DNA from: Maribacter litoralis
Lineage (GTDB): Bacteria > Bacteroidota > Bacteroidia > Flavobacteriales > Flavobacteriaceae
Direction of reading: 5' to 3'
Length of the DNA: 64,000 nt
Assembly (NCBI RefSeq): GCF_003075045.1
Contig: NZ_QCZD01000006.1
Location: 99,883 to 163,882 of the forward strand
Shown in pieces: positions 62,967 through 64,000 of this stretch. The notes below the pieces were generated by a model. The model was not told where the DNA came from. It was given only the letters and a program-made list of their open reading frames with translations, and did no database searches. Each line of letters opens with the position of its first letter. Positions within the stretch are counted from its first letter, which is position 1. A program made the position numbers and the translations under genes.

Positions 62967-62985
62967 AAAGTTCAAATAAAGGATT
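62967..62985 (+). repeat. Boundary repeat copy H
   Basis: An exact copy of the core as in E (AAAGTTCAAATAAAGGATT), 21 bases after the S41 stop and followed by an AAGGA...TCCTT dyad. Confidence 0.8.
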
Positions 62986-63042
62986 ATTTTATGTCCTTGT
63001 TATATACTTTTCTATTAATTATTAACTTGAACTTTATAAAAA

Positions 63043-63104
63043 ATATATATAACATATGTTATATATATCTCGTATTGGAAGGATATATAACATATGTTAT
63101 ATAT
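63043..63104. repeat. Tandem pair of identical palindromes
   Basis: ATATATAACATATGTTATATAT without loop, at 63,045-63,066 and again at 63,083-63,104, centres 38 bases apart. They lie 40 bases before the ATG at 63,144. This looks like a pair of operators for a dimeric regulator. Confidence 0.75.
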
Positions 63105-63143
63105 TTAATTGTTACCAACTATTTTGAAAAACATTAATAACCA

Positions 63144-63749
63144 ATGAAAAAATTATTCTCAATATTGATTATTTCTGCCCTTTATTCGTGCGGTGGGGCG
63201 AAATACAATTACTTTTTCGATGCTGGAAAACAATTGGACTTTAGTGATGGAAAATGGATTTTAAATAGTACCAAATCGAATTCAAGAATATTTGATACCG
63301 AGCTTTATGACAATTCACTAAAAGAGTTCAAAAAAATTCTAGGAGATTCTTTAATAGAAATGAACAACTTAAGAAGTACAAAATTGGTGGCACCAAAAAT
63401 TAAATTTGACTTAACCGATTCAGATTTAAAAGAATTAAAAAGAGATACCGACTGTGATTACCTAATAAATATAGGCGGAAACGTTATTAGTGATGGCGCA
63501 GGAACATTGTCTTTTCCCAATCAAAACGATAATTCAAGTAATAGGGCATCTGTTTCAATATCAATATACGACCTAAATACAGAAACTCTTATCTCATCTT
63601 CTCAAGTCTATGGAAAAACAGAAAATCAAGAGTCAATTTTCCCTGATGATAATCAAATACCGACAATTAATCCTAGTTCCCATATGATTATGCTAAAAGG
63701 GGCTGAAAAACTTATCCGAAAATACAAGAAGAACCAGTTGAAATATTGA
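63144..63749 (+). CDS. Hypothetical lipoprotein
   Basis: 201 aa with lipoprotein signal MKKLFSILIISALYSC and the lipobox Cys at 16. The mature part has a mixed alpha/beta pattern (SLKEFKKILGDSLIEMNNLR, VSISIYDLNTETLISSSQVY) and a basic end. The overall shape resembles periplasmic proteins with a curli-assembly or DUF4136-like fold, but I do not recognise the family. It is preceded by twin palindromes and followed by the long intergenic repeat, so it forms a cassette of its own. Confidence 0.7.
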   Translation: MKKLFSILIISALYSCGGAKYNYFFDAGKQLDFSDGKWILNSTKSNSRIFDTELYDNSLKEFKKILGDSLIEMNNLRSTKLVAPKIKFDLTDSDLKELKRDTDCDYLINIGGNVISDGAGTLSFPNQNDNSSNRASVSISIYDLNTETLISSSQVYGKTENQESIFPDDNQIPTINPSSHMIMLKGAEKLIRKYKKNQLKY

Positions 63750-63878
63750 AAATCGCACAATGGACTTTTTACTCAGGCGCAACTGCTGAGTAGTTGGACT
63801 TCTTTCAGGGGCGTAGTTGAAAAACTATACGGAGAAGGCTAACTCGGACGAACAAAAACAGTTGGTAACAAAAGTAAC

Positions 63879-63974
63879 CGTTGCACAAGTCGTTGATCAG
63901 AAACAAATACAAACGATATAAGCCTCTTTAAGGGGCTTTTTTTATGCTAAGCTAGAAGTTGAACGTGAATTTTC
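63879..63974 (+). repeat. Long intergenic repeat, copy 2 (with hairpin)
   Basis: Near copy of 42,941-43,032, from CGTTGCACAAGTC to GTTGAACGTGAATTTT. AGCCTCTT pairs with AGGGGCT at 63,921-63,937, followed by a T-run: a terminator inside the repeat. Confidence 0.8.
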
Positions 63975-64000
63975 CGTGCGCCGGAGAAAGGCTTTTCACG

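Noticed and set aside
63981..63993. CGGAGAAAGG near the window end as a possible second tRNA-Ser attachment copy
   Set aside because: Only about nine bases of the tRNA 3' end match, on the opposite strand; too short for an att repeat.
1..64000. CRISPR arrays, rRNA genes, complete insertion sequences
   Set aside because: No regularly spaced repeats, no rRNA-like stretches and no transposase gene were found in either strand.

Overview
The window reads as a member of the Bacteroidota, most probably a marine Flavobacteriaceae. The evidence is an AT-rich genome, a SusC/SusD pair, a type IX secretion sorting tail, DUF4834- and BatA-type proteins, BfmA/BtgA-type mobilisation genes and TAnnTTTG promoter boxes. 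The genus cannot be fixed from the sequence alone.

Bases 1-23,800 are ordinary core genome. They hold a YfhO/glycosyltransferase/flippase surface-glycan operon, an AI-2E permease, an RluA-type pseudouridine synthase, UvrA, endonuclease III, a Bcp/PrxQ peroxiredoxin, an MBL hydrolase, a dihydroorotase-like protein, a BatA-like protein and a GT2 glycosyltransferase. Inside this stretch a two-gene unit (193-aa sigma factor plus a 47-aa protein) occurs twice in tandem (12,377-14,373).

A tRNA-Ser(UGA) at 23,977-24,061 marks the start of an accessory region. Next to it are a tyrosine recombinase, a DnaD/HTH-like protein and a BfmA/BtgA-like protein: an integrative mobilisable element whose relaxase is missing. 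Beyond a low-coding kilobase come a lipoprotein, a T9SS-secreted S1 protease, and a serine resolvase with palindromic upstream DNA. A probable anti-phage block follows (31,279-42,126): an overlapping MmeI-like methyltransferase/helicase/GIY-YIG operon, a small unknown gene, an OLD-type ATPase-nuclease, and an HD phosphohydrolase fused to an Hsp90-like ATPase.

From 42 to 52 kb, and again at 61.5-64 kb, small unrelated genes alternate with long low-coding gaps. The genes are a DJ-1-like protein, Crp plus MBL, HicAB, a RelA/SpoT-domain protein, an S41 peptidase and a lipoprotein. A short repeat (AAAGTTCAAATAAAGGAT and variants) lies at the borders of many of them, always on the + strand and usually just after a stop codon, so the genes behave like cassettes. 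A second, roughly 95-bp repeat with a built-in hairpin occurs at 42.94 and 63.88 kb.

Between these cassettes, 51,908-61,363 is a coherent, less AT-rich locus: a DeoR regulator, SusC/SusD, a methyltransferase, AnmK, a sodium:solute symporter and MurQ. It should import and degrade anhydro-MurNAc or muropeptides.
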